Assembly: GCA_905221605.1 (NCBI GenBank)
Contig: CAJNDS010000957.1
Location: 669,501 to 733,500 of the forward strand
Origin: Symbiodinium natans
Taxonomy: Eukaryota > Sar > Dinophyceae > Suessiales > Symbiodiniaceae
DNA: 64,000 bases
Direction: 5' to 3'
Shown piece after piece: positions 34,031 to 45,041 of this stretch; the stretch's first letter is position 1; every line of letters starts with the position of its first letter. The notes beneath the pieces were generated by a model, which worked only from the letters and a program-made list of their open reading frames with translations, ran no database searches and was not told the DNA's origin. The position numbers were made by a program, and so were the translations under genes.

Positions 34031-35585
34031 CAGGCTTTGAACTGCAAAGCGGTTGTCACCAAGAAAGCCCGACACTCTGAACTTCACGACAGCATTTCTG
34101 TGACTTTGGTGGTGGTGAGAAGTCAAAAGGATGACGCCCCTGGACTGCGCAGCAGCATGCCCAAATCTCCAACGACTGCCGGTTTTGCAAAGCGGAGCCA
34201 TGCTAGATCCATTGTCAAAATTGTGTTCTTTTCCAACCACAGGCCGCTGGCCTTTAGAAATGAAGGAGGGAATGGTTTCCGAATCCCAGTGTGCCCCTTT
34301 GTGGATTGCATCGCAACGAACGCCTCCATCCTTTCACGGGGGGATCAACCCGTGCGTGCCGGGGCACGGGGAGCTTTGATATTTCTCAGCAAAGAAGGAA
34401 ATGCTGTAGCAGCTGTTCTGATTCCCGCGGCTCGGAAGGGTGTCGTTGCCTCAAAGAGCGTTCCAACGAAATGCTGCCCGAACTCTTGGAGTGCGTAGTC
34501 CCGGTGTGTTTTGGGGTTTGAGACGTGCTCTTGGACCAGTGCGTGCTCTTCGCGTTGTTTCGCATCCCCGTGTGGTCACTGTTTGGGTCCTACCTCCGCA
34601 AGACCAACAACATCCAACAACCAACCTCATCCAACTTCTGGCCCAACTTCGTGGCCCGTAACCCACTGAAGCTGATCAAGAGACCTAGAGCTAGCAGATG
34701 TGCGCGTGGCATGCGTGGCTTGCGGAATCTGACGATTTTCTCGAGGCGGCACTTAAGTCGAAGAAATGTGACTTCTGCACGGCGCTCCTTTTTGCTGAGC
34801 TGAGGGCAGAGCCGGCATCTTCAGACTGAGCGACAATAGGATTTCGACATGTTCCACCTATCTCCCCACCCCGTCGAGGTTTCAGCATGCTTCAGGCTGC
34901 AGAATTCAGCAGGGTCTCACAGTGCAGAAAGCTCATCCGGTCTTACAGGTCGGTCGTCGGCAGAATTTGATGATTCTCAGCCGATGCAGTATTGGGAGTT
35001 GCCTGTGTAAGGTTTCACTGGAAGCAGGCCCGGAGAAAACTGTAGAATTATTTTAAGGGGCTGGGTGCGCCAGGTGCGCGAACAAGTGGACCCACACATT
35101 TGCGTGCAAGGAAACCGCGGGCACATACTGAAGCAGGCGAGTGTGAAGCAACAGTAGAGACATTCTGAACGGGCAAAGGAGATGAAATTTGTCTTGGCGC
35201 CAGCTGCGCTGGCGGACCCTGAACCTATAACCCTAACGCGACTAAGCCTTCGAGAACAGCAGAAGCACACAAGTGAGGGTCAAAGAGCCTGGAGACATTG
35301 GGTGTGCGCACAGCTTTCTGATGCCGTCCGTGAGATAACTTGACATTGCCAGATGGGCCGCGCACTTGTTGACAGTTTTCCGTTGGATTGGGTTTGTTGC
35401 AACTTTCGTAGATCATGATAACTACTTGTGGCTGTTCCTTGACCTGGGTTCTCGAACCTGAGCCGCCACGCTCGACCTACCTGCCGGCCTGCATTTGGGA
35501 CCAAGCGCACTTGCTTCGTCTTCCCAGTTGTGGCGGACATGACATGACACGACAGCACCACAAAGCACACCCCAGAATTGCAGCT
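34031..35585. other. No gene resolved; candidate exons
   Basis: 34350-34520 is open in two + frames. One is Cys-rich (RRKCCSSCSDSRGSEGCRC) and stops at 34521. 34525-34670 could encode VLLDQCVLFALFRIPVWSLF. Splice signals do not settle either. Confidence 0.35.
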
Positions 35586-36307
35586 ATGGCACTGACGCGC
35601 GAGCAAAAAGATGCAATGACGTACGAGGAGAAGTTGCAGTACATCGAGCTCTTGAAGCAAAATATCCGCCGATTGAAGGAGCAGACGCGGCATGGATTTT
35701 CTTTTTATCTGCTGTGTTCTCGGGGCTGTGCTTTGAGCTGCTTGTTGCCGTGTGACTTGTTTTCTATTGTGAGGAGCAACAGCGGAAGGCACGGCACAGG
35801 GGGGCATGACAGATTTGTTCGTTATGCTTTTTTGGACGGCGAGCATTCACCTGCGCCATGGGTTCACGGAGTTTGTTCTCAGGTCCGAGATTGGGCCGAT
35901 TCTTGGACGTGCGGCTTCTTCAGCTGCTGTTGGGATCCCGCTCGCTTCTCAAATTCCTTGTCCAGCTGTCTGGTCGACTCTGCCCACGGGCCCACGGGGC
36001 CAAGCTTTCAGAGGTGGGCAACGTGCGCGAAGACGAATTCGTGGTGGCTTGAGAAGGCCGTTGCCACTATGACCTGATCGCTTGAACCCAGTCTTAGCTG
36101 TTTTATAATTTTATGATATATATATATATATATATATATATCATCTCTTCCGCAAGCACGCGGCGTGCAAGCAGCATACCATGCTTGTGGCTTGCAGATC
36201 GTCGTGAGCGCGTGGAACGAGTGATTCGAGTGATGGCTGAAGTGCGTGAATGCCTGGAGGTCTTGGGTGGGCACGGGTGCTTGGAGTACATGAGGGATGG
36301 AGTGGGG
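35586..36307 (+). CDS. Small helical protein, at least two exons, function unknown
   Basis: The first exon starts at an ATG (35586) and encodes MALTREQKDAMTYEEKLQYI, then ELLKQNIRRLKEQ, ending near 35685 at a possible GC or GA donor. A later exon, 36198-36307, lies between CTTGCAG and GTGAGC. It encodes RRERVERVIRVMAEVRECLE, then VLGGHGCLEYMRDGVG. Both are charged and probably helical or coiled coil. The piece between (35780-36060) is open in all three frames and probably contains another exon, possibly beginning EEQQRKARHR. No family is recognised. Confidence 0.5.
36114..36141. repeat. (TA)n palindrome
   Basis: GATATATATATATATATATATATATATC is self-complementary and sits in an intron 57 bases upstream of the exon at 36198. 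Confidence 0.9.
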
Positions 36308-36705
36308 GTGAGCGGAGTGGGGGTGCGTGGGTGATCGGATGCGTTGGGCAATCTGGTTACCTTCATCTTTCTAGACTCTAGAGACCAAGCCTTTTCGTGA
36401 ACCCCGAGCCAGCCGACGCCACCATTTTGTTCGTACGTCGTGTCCTCAAAGCAAGACCCCAAACCAGGCCTACCGCGTGCCCATGAACCGGAGCTCGTGC
36501 ATCCTCCGCTGCCGTGCGGAAAGTGCCTTGCGCCAGGGCTACTGGTTGTCAGGGTCGTGTCATCGTGGTGCGTTGGACTCGTGGTGTGAGATTCCTGTGA
36601 GATGGGCTCAACAAGTTTCATGCCGTGGCTCAGGTCGCCGAGGCACCTCTTGGGGCCACGGAATCTGCGAGAGGAGGGCGACTGGAGTGACTGGAGGTTG
36701 GTGAC

Positions 36706-37410
36706 ATGGTGTTTAAACGGTCCCGCATCCTCGCGACTCTGGTGCTGGCCATCGCCGTATGCTCAACTACGTCTTCAGCCTGAATCACTTAAGCAATGTG
36801 GTTCTGTTGGGGTGCATCATGTTGCACCTGGGGCTAGCTCCGCGGTCGCAGCGCAGCAAGAGCACAGCAGGCTTTCCGAATGCTCCCCGAGTTTCTAAGC
36901 CGGCCGGAAGTTTTCGAGGCAGGCCCCTTCGGAGCCTTCGTGAAGACGCTGAGCATGGGATGGCACAGAGCTTTGTGGAGACACGGGCAGCTCAGTTCCG
37001 TCAGTTCCCCAAGATGAGCGTCGACGTCGCGGGCCCGTGAAGGTGATGGAGACATCCCTGTCTTTTCAGGGCACGACGGGATCTGGGCCCATCAGCTGGA
37101 TATCGCTTTGGTTCTTCCATCTTGGGACTCCGGGAGCTGAAGGTGATGCTGGTGTGTTGTTTTGGCCAGCCTTGATGAGCAAGACGCCGTCGTCCCAGGC
37201 GCATCACCGCGCCTTGCGTGGGAACCCGAGAAGGCTGAGCTCCCCACAAAGGCTGCAGCAGATGCTGCAGATGCTGCAGCTGTTTGTGGCATCTGTGGCG
37301 CCCGAACCCAGCACGGAAGCGGAAGCGCAGCACTCCCTGGACACGCCCTGCAGCCGCTGCGCCGCAGCCGAAACGAGCGCGGTCGTCGCGGGTGTCAAGG
37401 TTTGTCCTTG
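36706..37410 (+). CDS. Probable secreted or ER-targeted protein, four exons, function unknown
   Basis: Exon 1 (36706-36777) starts with an ATG and encodes MVFKRSRILATLVLAIAVCS, then TTSS: a positive n-region, a hydrophobic core and a small-residue end, as in a signal peptide. A GC donor joins it in phase 0 to exon 2 (36871 to about 36994), which encodes AFRMLPEFLSRPEVFEAGPF, then GAFVKTLSMGWHRALWRHGQ. Exon 3 (37070 to about 37133, after TTTTCAG) encodes HDGIWAHQLDIALVLPSWDS. Exon 4 (from 37177) encodes LDEQDAVVPGASPRLAWEPE and later AVCGICGARTQHGSGS. Exon 3 to 4 needs a GA donor. The phases fit, but donors 2 and 3 are choices among options. I recognise no family. A Cys-x-x-Cys in exon 4 could bind metal or form a disulfide. 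Confidence 0.55.
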
Positions 37411-37421
37411 ACCCTCGAGGG

Positions 37422-37636
37422 TTGGCCTTCACATGCATCTTTGGCGCCGTCGAGCTGGTGGACAAGATATGTCAAGATGATCGAGGCGTGGTCTCCCCCG
37501 ACCCCGAAGCGATGGTTCGGTTCCTCCGAGGCTCCGAGGGGCGAGGTGCGATTGCGGTGATGAGGATCTTCTGTGCGGTCAGGTTGTTGCGGCTCTTCGT
37601 CTCATGGGAAGAACACGAACCTCAAGGTCGTGGTTA
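37422..37636 (+). CDS. Possible further exon or neighbouring gene
   Basis: Open to TAG at 37636 with coding-like composition: LAFTCIFGAVELVDKICQDD, then RGVVSPDPEAMVRFLRGSEG. It is in a different frame from exon 4 of the upstream gene and only about 20 bases from it. Either exon 4 ends earlier than it appears, or an indel separates them. Confidence 0.3.
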
Positions 37637-39408
37637 GGACAATCTTGGCCATCGGACGCACCTCCAGGAGGTTTTTGTGGGGGAGAGCGGAGAGCGACCT
37701 CCTGTCACAGACCGCTCCGATTGGAGCAGAGAGGGCAGAGGGCGAGAAAGAGTTCTGTGCGGAACGGAGTCCAGCAGTGCGACCGAGCCCCATCGCGCGG
37801 GTGTGAGATGCTGCATCCCCACCTTTTGACCGAACAGCCGCGCGGTCGAAAAAAGCTGGCAGCGCATGACGGGGTGCATGACTTGGGTTGGCAGCACGCT
37901 CCAAGTGTTGACACACTATTTGAGAAACAACACTTAGTAGGACTTGTAGAAGACCCATGGCTTGCACCGCAGCATGTGTACGTCCAAAACGGTGAAGAAG
38001 TTGGGCTGGCCCGGGGAGGTTTAAGCGTTCCGTGGGACCTTGGCAGGTAGAGAAGGTGGTTTTCAAGGGGTTGGCTGTGGATTCTTGTGGCTCCATGGCT
38101 GAGGGAAACTTTTGAGCATGCTTGTCAAGTTTCTGTTGCAGGCTAGTCGGCTTCTTGCGACGCTCAGTTGTAGGACGTGCCATGCAGGTGCCAAGCATTT
38201 GGCTCGAAGACCAAGGAGATGCCATGAATCCAACTCAACAGAGGGAGCTCAAGATGCACATGGATTGTGATGGTATCGCCGCGAAGCACAGGCGTGTGGC
38301 TCGAACACTAGATGGCCTTAATGCCTCCAGCATACATCTGACCTGGCTCCTGTTCACCAAGATTTTGTCTGTGTCGTCAGGATCAATGTAAAGTGCACTG
38401 ACTGATGGCACCAGCGGTCGGGGTGGAAATCGCCGACTTTGCAGAGCTCTAACCGGGCAATAGGTTTTCAAACACTTCGCACCCTTTCCGGGCCAACGCT
38501 TCAATTCAAGCTGCTTGAAGCCTTCATACCATCAACAAGCCTTATAAATTTCTAAGCCCGCAACCTTCGGTAGTCCAGAAATGTTTTAGTGCACTCAACC
38601 GTTGAGCTCCTTTTTTGCTGGCTGGTCAAGCTCAATGCCGTGAAAGTGCGAGTAGCTCCAAGGCAGTTGAATGTGTTTCAGGCCAAATTCCCGAATGCGC
38701 ATTAATGTGGAACTCACTCGTAGGACTCAGGAGCTTCCTTCAGCAACTTGGTGCAACACAAAGTCCGGAGCTAAACGCCCGGTCTCCGGACATCTAAGGG
38801 TGCCCCTTGGCATGGCAAGGGGCATGGGTCTGGCGAGAGTGAAAATCAATGCTGAGTACAGGATGGCATAGTGCAGGGTAGCAAAGTATATGTTTGAAGC
38901 TGCGATGCCGGCTGTGTTGAAAGGGCATGGCGCATGCGGCGCATGCACACTTTCCAATCCCCGGAGCTGCCGAGGGGGCGATGCTCGTGTCAAGCTGAGA
39001 CATCCGTCGTAGCCTCGGGAACTCCTGCATGTAGTGCCGCGACCAGGGTCGAGACCAGGATATCCGGGCTGCGCGATGCTGAGCGCTCGGCTCCTGCAGG
39101 CCGCTTCTCCTTGACCAACCTTTCGAGAGCCCAGTAAATGCAGGACACCTCCTCCTACAATTTTATCGGTTTCCGTGTCCGTCAACGGATAAAATTTGCC
39201 GGGATTGCGTAGCTTTTGCCACGCACCTGCACACGCGTCTTAAACCTAAAGTTTCTAGGTTTTGTTATTCTAAATTCGGCTGACTACCTCTCTTAGCTGA
39301 CCACCTGACTCTCACGTGCATTTTCAAAGGGCTCCTTATATCCTTCTCCTCGGGCAGGGCTATTCAGCCCCCATTTTGGAGCGGATTTAAGACTGGCAAG
39401 GGTTCCAG
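37637..39408. other. No gene resolved
   Basis: 38187-38390 is open on the + strand (VPSIWLEDQGDAMNPTQQRE) after CATGCAG and may be an exon. Other frames conflict between strands. Nothing else is seen. Confidence 0.35.
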
Positions 39409-39516
39409 AAGGGTTCCACAGAGTTTCCATTCTGGGAAGATGAAGCTGCCTACGCCGAGGCCGAGGTGTCTGAGTTGTACCGAACTTTCTTGTCATCGTA
39501 TACTGGTTATCCTCAG
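39409..39516 (+). CDS. Coding exon of an unidentified gene
   Basis: Bounded by GTTCCAG before and CCTCAG/GTGACC after, phase 0 at both ends, 36 codons. It encodes KGSTEFPFWEDEAAYAEAEV, then SELYRTFLSSYTGYPQ, rich in acidic and aromatic residues. An in-frame TAA lies upstream and the minus strand is less convincing. No flanking exon was identified, so the gene is unknown. Confidence 0.5.
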
Positions 39517-41814
39517 GTGACCCTTCCTTTGGCGCCTTGACAAGGCTTCTCGCGAAGCCTTGTCAAGGTGAGCAGCTCCGCTCAGCACTTGGGGTGCTTG
39601 GGGGCGCTCTACGTCCCCCACCACGCCACCTCTACAGCTATGACACACAGAAAAATCATCGCTTTAATGACAGGTCTTTGGCAGGAAGGGGCCACACTGT
39701 GGCTTAAGCACGTGTGTTTAGATGTCTAACTTTGTTTTTCTACAGGGTGGGGTGAGAAATAGGTATGGAAACGCATTTTTGTTTTTGTGCATGGGCAGAT
39801 CTGATTCTGCAGATCCGTAGGCATAGAGGTTTGAAGCCTCGTCCTTGATGACCTACGCCACGAGTGTCCAACGTATTTCCCGTGCACCCAGCACAGTGTG
39901 ATAATCTCTTGACCAGATGTCGTAGAAATTGACTCTACCGAATCCGAATCCAACCTAGCGAGCTGGACGCCGAGCTGGTCAGCAGCGTGGCCGTGGAGTG
40001 GGTTTTCCCCGATGCAGATAAGTAAAAAATTTTTATGTTCCCGCACGCGACTTTAAGCTTTTTAGCAGGGAGGGCCACGTGACCACGCTGGGGCGACTCT
40101 GAGGCTTCTCCAGAGCACCCATGGGACCCATGTCCCAATGCGAACGCTTGCAGGTGCACGGTACATGTAGTGGGCATGAATCGGGCCGCGAGCTAGAAAG
40201 GTGCCAGTGATCGTCCTCATGCTGTAACACGGCTGCGGGTTGAGGCGAGGGCCAATACGAGCAAAGGGTTAATCCTGCCAGCATCAGCGCCGCATCTCAC
40301 ATATGCAACTGCTGCGCGCTGCCCTCCTCGCAGGGCAGGAAAGTCCAGTGCACGCTGAAGAACGCCAGCACACCTCTCACTGGGGGCAACTGGTAGACAT
40401 CTCCGAGGGCTCCTTGCCTGTGGCCGATTGCAGATGCATGTCTAGTGAGTCTAGTCTATCCAGTATTTTCTTGGAGATGAAGCTCATGGCCTCAGACGTA
40501 CACCCCGCCATGGCTGATCATGGCTGTGCGATGAGGACGTGTTCGGTGCACGGCACAATGAAGCAGAAGGGGGCAAGCTCTCTACAAATTTTCTCAGGCA
40601 CTCTCGTGTCTCTTCGTTGTAAAGACTTGCAGCACAGCGGTTCAGATCTATTCCGTTTTTTTTCTTATTGTTGGTTCCCCGCCTTGTACTGTATCGCTTC
40701 CTTTCCGTAAGTATTGCTGGTGTAAGAAAATCCGTTTGCAAGCGCTTCTGAGCTCCCGCTTCTTCATTCCCGGCTGCCCCATCCGAACAGTGAGGCCGTG
40801 ATTTTAAATTCTCCTCTGCGTCATCACATGTGGACTGCTGACATTGCTAGTCCAGCCCGGACTCCCCTTATCCGGGGTCCGGACTCCCCCTTATCCGGGG
40901 TCCCCTTGGTGCGAAGGGCCTACTGTGAGAAGGTGCTGTTGCGCGCCGCTCCTTGCTATCCTTAGTCCAGCCTGGACTCCTCTGATGCAAGGTTCCTCGA
41001 CCTAAACTGCTCTTTGAGGTTTCAATCTGACAGCGAGCAACTTACAAAGGAACCATTGAACAGGTCCAACCGACAGTTGTGCGCCCGCTATTGCCCGAAA
41101 AGCCCGGCCTTCGCTTTCCGAAGGCCGCTCCCAGGCTCCCTAAGCTGCTCCAAAAAGGACTTCCTTGCGGGACCCTCCTGATAAAGAGGCCCCCTTTACC
41201 TTTGAGAGAAAGTTTCTGAAGTGCCTCCTTGCTGTGGCAGCTTAGGGAGGCGAGTCGGTGAGGACTTCTCCACCTATGCAGGGGAAATAAAGAACATGAG
41301 TATATAGGCATTCAGGTTCAGGCCGTTTCTGTTGGAGACTTCTAAGGACTCACACACCACATACAGTGATGCCAATGTGAGAAGCTACTTAGAAAACCAT
41401 TGCACTGCCGACAGCTCATAGATTCTTCGGGAAGCACTACATTGACGCTGCCTTATGTGTTGGCTCATGCGCAGCCGATCTTGTGTACTGGGGGTGTTTG
41501 CTTGCCGCCACTGCTTGTTGCCAGCCTTCCCAAATCCCATGATCAGCCAAACGTGCAGCTTTGATGTGCCAACGCCGGCGATGGCGTGCTGCACGGGACA
41601 GCTTCCCGCGGACGCAGTGAGGGCGGATGAAGTTCCGTAGTGAGACCAAGATAACGTTCACACTGGTGGCGGTGGGGTTTGTGCCGCTTTTCTAGGCACA
41701 ACCACGTGACCTCCTGGCACAAGGCAAACTCATCTTGATGCTTTCGAAGCATCCGTAGCTCCGTAGCTTTGAGCACAAGGCTGCTATAGCCCGCTTCTTG
41801 GATGTGGGGACACT
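39517..41814. other. No gene resolved
   Basis: 40303-40700 is open on the + strand from an ATG, but its product has no motif. 40854-40915 contains repeats (separate entry). 41042-41311 and 41385-41660 are open only on the minus strand without motifs. Confidence 0.35.
40850..40985. repeat. GGACTCC/TTATCCGGGGTCC repeats
   Basis: AGTCCAGCCCGGACTCCCC, then CTTATCCGGGGTCCGGACTC repeated directly, and AGTCCAGCCTGGACTCC again at 40963. Each CCAGCCxGGACT piece is itself nearly palindromic. Confidence 0.7.
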
Positions 41815-42178
41815 GCGCCCAGACTCTTAGATGCGGCCGTGGCAGCTTCGGCCTCATGGACCCTTTTTCAACGCGTTTCCGCCGAAGCACCGCCGATGGG
41901 CATGGGCATAACGGTCTTGTGGGTCGCAAGGGTCGCAAGGGTCGCAGCTCTCTCATGTTCAGTGGCTCATGTGGCTCCAGCTCCTCCAGCTCGCTTCCCG
42001 GGAAGACGCAATAAGGCTTTTCTGTTTTGCTGCGGACCCCTGCGATGCTTCACTGTCGAGGCTCACAATCCGGTGCGGCAAGCCTGTGCGCTTGAGCTCA
42101 CGGCATGACATGGCTTACATGGCTTTGAGCTCCGGTAACGGGCCCCACTTGATGCGGAGGGCGCTCTGCCTTCAGAAG
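41815..42178 (+). CDS. Possible coding segments at the head of the duplicated locus
   Basis: 41824-41935 reads LLDAAVAASASWTLFQRVSA, then GMGITVLWVAR, a hydrophobic stretch. 41993-42178 reads REDAIRLFCFAADPCDASLS in a different frame, ending CTTCAG/AAGGTC. A related LDAAVAA-SW segment lies at 45525-45565. Degenerate versions with a stop after LLDA are at about 43534 and 44489. This suggests a duplicated gene family in which the middle copies are damaged. Function unknown. Confidence 0.35.
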
Positions 42179-42300
42179 GTCAGCTGCCGTCGTTTTCTGC
42201 GAGATGCTTGCCGTGTGTGTGGTCGGGCATACTCAGAGCTACTGAATCCTCAAGCCTCGTTTAAGGCTCTCAAATATTCTGAAATCTTGTGAGGGCGCGA

Positions 42301-42579
42301 AGAGCCCAGCCCCAACTAATGTATTCGGGGGGGGGGGGGTGTACACCCCCTAATACATTACCCAGGCCCCGGAAATGTATTCGGGGGGGGGGGGGGGGGG
42401 GTTGAACAGCGCAGGAAATCGGCGGGGTGCTCGGGGTAGCACTATCACAGCGATAGGGGTCGGAGTTTCGAGACCGCCGAGCCCCTGATGGTATACATTT
42501 TATGGTTGTGTGGTGGCCCGCACACCTAATGTATTCTGGGGGTGGGGGGGGGGGCCAAAGAATAGTAGGACCTGGGTGT
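42301..42579. mobile_element. Poly-G miniature inverted-repeat element, copy 1
   Basis: It is flanked by the 9-base direct repeat AGGGCGCGA (42292-42300 and 42580-42588). It starts AGAGCCCAGCCCC and ends ACCTGGGTGT. The reverse complement of the end (ACACCCAG) nearly matches the start, giving short terminal inverted repeats. Inside are CTAATGTATTC motifs each followed by G runs of 11-18, and an inverted CCCCCTAATACATTA. It is non-coding. It has about 85 bases (roughly 42403-42487) that copy 2 lacks. A 9-base target duplication with a short non-coding body fits a non-autonomous DNA transposon. Confidence 0.75.
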
Positions 42580-43101
42580 AGGGCGCGATGTCTTTCTGCC
42601 CATGAACTTGCCCCGGATCTAGGTGCAGCAGTGCACACTATGTTACCGACAGAGCCCGCGACAGACCTGTTCCCATTTCGTTCTTTCTACGTGATGAAAT
42701 GCAGCTGCTAGGGATCGAAAGTGGGTATCTTCCTCCTAACCCATAAGCCGTGAGAGCTCTTTTGCGACCGTTCGCCTTTGAGCCTTCCCGCTCCCCTGCG
42801 GCGGTAGGAGGTTTAGTCTTTGGTTTGGGGTAAGCCCGCGGCGAGCCTGAGTTCAGGGTCATGCACCGGGAATGTTGATGCACCGGCAGACGTGGCGGCC
42901 GTGCGGTGCAGGCGACAGCTTGGCGCAGACGGAGGTTGTGGCTGTCGTCCTTGTGGGTTGAGGCTGGAGGAAGTGATGAACCGTCATGCGTGGGATGTGG
43001 AGATCCCACTTCAGCAGTTGAGGTGCAGGTCGGTCGCCGTTTTCCCGGAAAGCATGCAGAGTTTTCGTAAAGCATGGCAGCGGAATCACAGCCCTGTGAA
43101 T

Positions 43102-43301
43102 AGACCCAGCCCCAACTAATGTATTCAGGGGGGGGGGGGGGGGGGGGAGGGGGGGTGTACACCCCCCAATACATTACCCAGGCCCCGGAAATGTAGTCGG
43201 GGGGGCTTGATAGTATACATTTTATGGCTGTGTGGTGGCCCACATACCTAATGTATTCTGGGGGTGGGGGGGGGGGCCAAACAATAGTTAGACCTGGGTG
43301 T
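43102..43301. mobile_element. Poly-G miniature inverted-repeat element, copy 2, with empty site nearby
   Basis: 200 bases starting AGACCCAGCCCCAAC and ending AGACCTGGGTGT, flanked by the 9-base duplication CCTGTGAAT (43093-43101 and 43302-43310). The duplicated locus 1 kb downstream has the same flanking sequence with a single CCTGTGAAT (44257-44265) and no element, so the insertion boundaries are exact. The terminal repeats match in seven of the first eight bases (AGACCCAG versus ACACCCAG). Confidence 0.85.
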
Positions 43302-44256
43302 CCTGTGAATCCTGCTTTATGCTTCGTGCAAGCTCAGAAAGTGAGGTTGGACAGCTCTTTCAAAACCAGCGGCCGTGCCAAGCGCAGTGTGTGACCTCAC
43401 TGAACCGCAATCGGATGCAAGCCGGCACCAAGCATTCTAAGACGTCCAACCTGTTCAGGAGTAAACGGTTCGAGCTTGTTTCTGGAATGTGGGTGTGGTG
43501 AGCCGGCGCAACTGCAGGATTTTCTGCAGATATTTGTTGGATGCGTAGCCGCCTTGCTATGGCCCGTGTCCCAACGCTGGAGAGAGTCGATGGGGAGGCG
43601 CAGAGGGTAAGGAGCCGTGAACGAGAAGAGTGTTTTGCAAGAGCAGTGGCCTGCAGAAACCGACGACGAAGCACCACGGCCTCCAGAAATGGACAACCAT
43701 CTTCTGACTTTGTGGCGGTATAAGCAGGCAAGATTTCTGGGTGGCTGCGAGGCAGTGATGAGACGCAAGTTGTAGAGCTGTCGTGCGTCATGTGCATTTT
43801 GTCAGTTGCGTCCGATCGTCTCTGGTCTGCAGGAGCCTTTCCATTCCTTGAGGCTCAGGGTGATGTTACAATCGAACGTGCAGTGAGATGGGCGGAGTCT
43901 GCGCAACTGTCGATCGTCGCTGTGCTCGAGAGCCCCGCAAACTGCTGGAAGGCAGGAAATTTCTTGGCGCAGAAGGAGGTTGTGGCTGTCATCCCTGTGG
44001 GTTGAGGTTGGAGGAAGTGATGAACCGTCATTCGTGCCATATGTGCCTCTCAGCGCAGTTGTTGTCGGGTTGTCGGAAGCCGGGATCCTTCGCATGACAG
44101 GAGCGCGCGGACAACCGCGACAGTCCTGCACCCACCTGCTCTTTGAGCTGGTCGCAAAAGCTGACTCGAGCGCGCTTACTTGCAGTTGAGGTGCAGGTCG
44201 CCGTTTTCCCGGAAAGCATCCAGAGTTTTTGTAAAGCATGGCGCCGGAATCGCAGC
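43302..44256 (+). repeat. Tandem duplication, unit A (955 bp)
   Basis: Nearly identical to the following unit from CCTGTGAATCCTGCTTTATG onward. Differences are a few substitutions plus small insertions in unit B (GT near 44683 and about 9 bases near 44747). A piece of the unit end also lies upstream of the transposon at about 42920-43100. Confidence 0.9.
43790..44005 (+). CDS. 71-codon ORF in unit A, function unknown
   Basis: From ATG to TGA. Bases before residue 6 look like an acceptor (TTTTGTCAG), so this may be a last exon beginning there. It reads GAFPFLEAQGDVTIERAVRW, then AESAQLSIVAVLESP, and ends LAQKEVVAVIPVG. Its copy at 44756 differs only by Asn to Lys and Ile to Val, which is conservative. 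The end (LAQ-EVVAVV-VG, stop) also survives in a third fragment at about 42930-42962. No family is known. Confidence 0.4.
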   Translation: MCILSVASDRLWSAGAFPFLEAQGDVTIERAVRWAESAQLSIVAVLESPANCWKAGNFLAQKEVVAVIPVG

Positions 44257-45041
44257 CCTGTGAATCCTGCTTTATGCTTCGTGCAAGCTCAGAAAGTGAG
44301 GTTGGACAGCTCTTTCAAAACCAGCGGCCGTGCCAAGCGCAGTGTGTGACCTCACTGAACCGCAATCGGATGCAAGCCGGCACCAAGCATTCTAAGACGT
44401 CCAACCTGTTCAGGAGTAAACGGTTCGAGCTTGTTTCTGGAATGTGGGTGTGGTGAGCCGGCGCAACTGCAGGATTTTCTGCAGATATTTGTTGGATGCG
44501 TAGCCGCCTTGCTATGGCCCGTGTCCCAACGCTGGAGAGAGTCGATGGGGAGGCGCAGAGGGTAAGGAGCCGTGAACGAGAAGAGCGTTTTGCAAGAGCA
44601 GTGGCCTGCAGAAACCGACGACGAAGCACCACGGCCTCCAGAAATGGACAACCATCTTCTGACTTTGTGGCGGTATAAGCAGGTGCAAGATTTCTGGGTG
44701 GCTGCGAGGCAGTGATGAGACGCAAGTTGTAGAGCTGTCGTGTGTCACCGACGTCATGTGCATTTTGTCAGTTGCGTCCGATCGTCTCTGGTCTGCAGGA
44801 GCCTTTCCATTCCTTGAGGCTCAGGGTGATGTTACAATCGAACGTGCAGTGAGATGGGCGGAGTCTGCGCAACTGTCGATCGTCGCTGTGCTCGAGAGCC
44901 CCGCTAACTGCTGGAAGGCAGGAAAGTTCTTGGCGCAGAAGGAGGTTGTGGCTGTCGTCCCGGTGGGTTGAGGTCGCATGACAGGAGCACGCAGACAACC
45001 GCGACGTTCCTGCACCCACCTGCTGTTTGACCTGGTCGCAA
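44257..45041 (+). repeat. Tandem duplication, unit B
   Basis: Matches unit A to about 44973, then continues with a deletion relative to A and rejoins at GCATGACAGGAGC. A more diverged third unit follows at about 45300-45500 (AGATGCAGGTTTCCCTC, GCACCGGAATCGCAGCC, CTTCCGGAATGTGGGTGTGG). Confidence 0.85.
44756..44971 (+). CDS. 71-codon ORF in unit B, paralogue of 43790-44005
   Basis: Same length and start as the unit A copy, with two conservative replacements. Presence in both units with an open frame supports coding, but the units are so similar that the test is weak. Confidence 0.4.
   Translation: MCILSVASDRLWSAGAFPFLEAQGDVTIERAVRWAESAQLSIVAVLESPANCWKAGKFLAQKEVVAVVPVG

Noticed and set aside
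42700-42790. tRNA-like sequence after GGGATCGAAA
   Set aside because: It loosely resembles a reversed tRNA, but anticodon and T stems do not pair on either strand.
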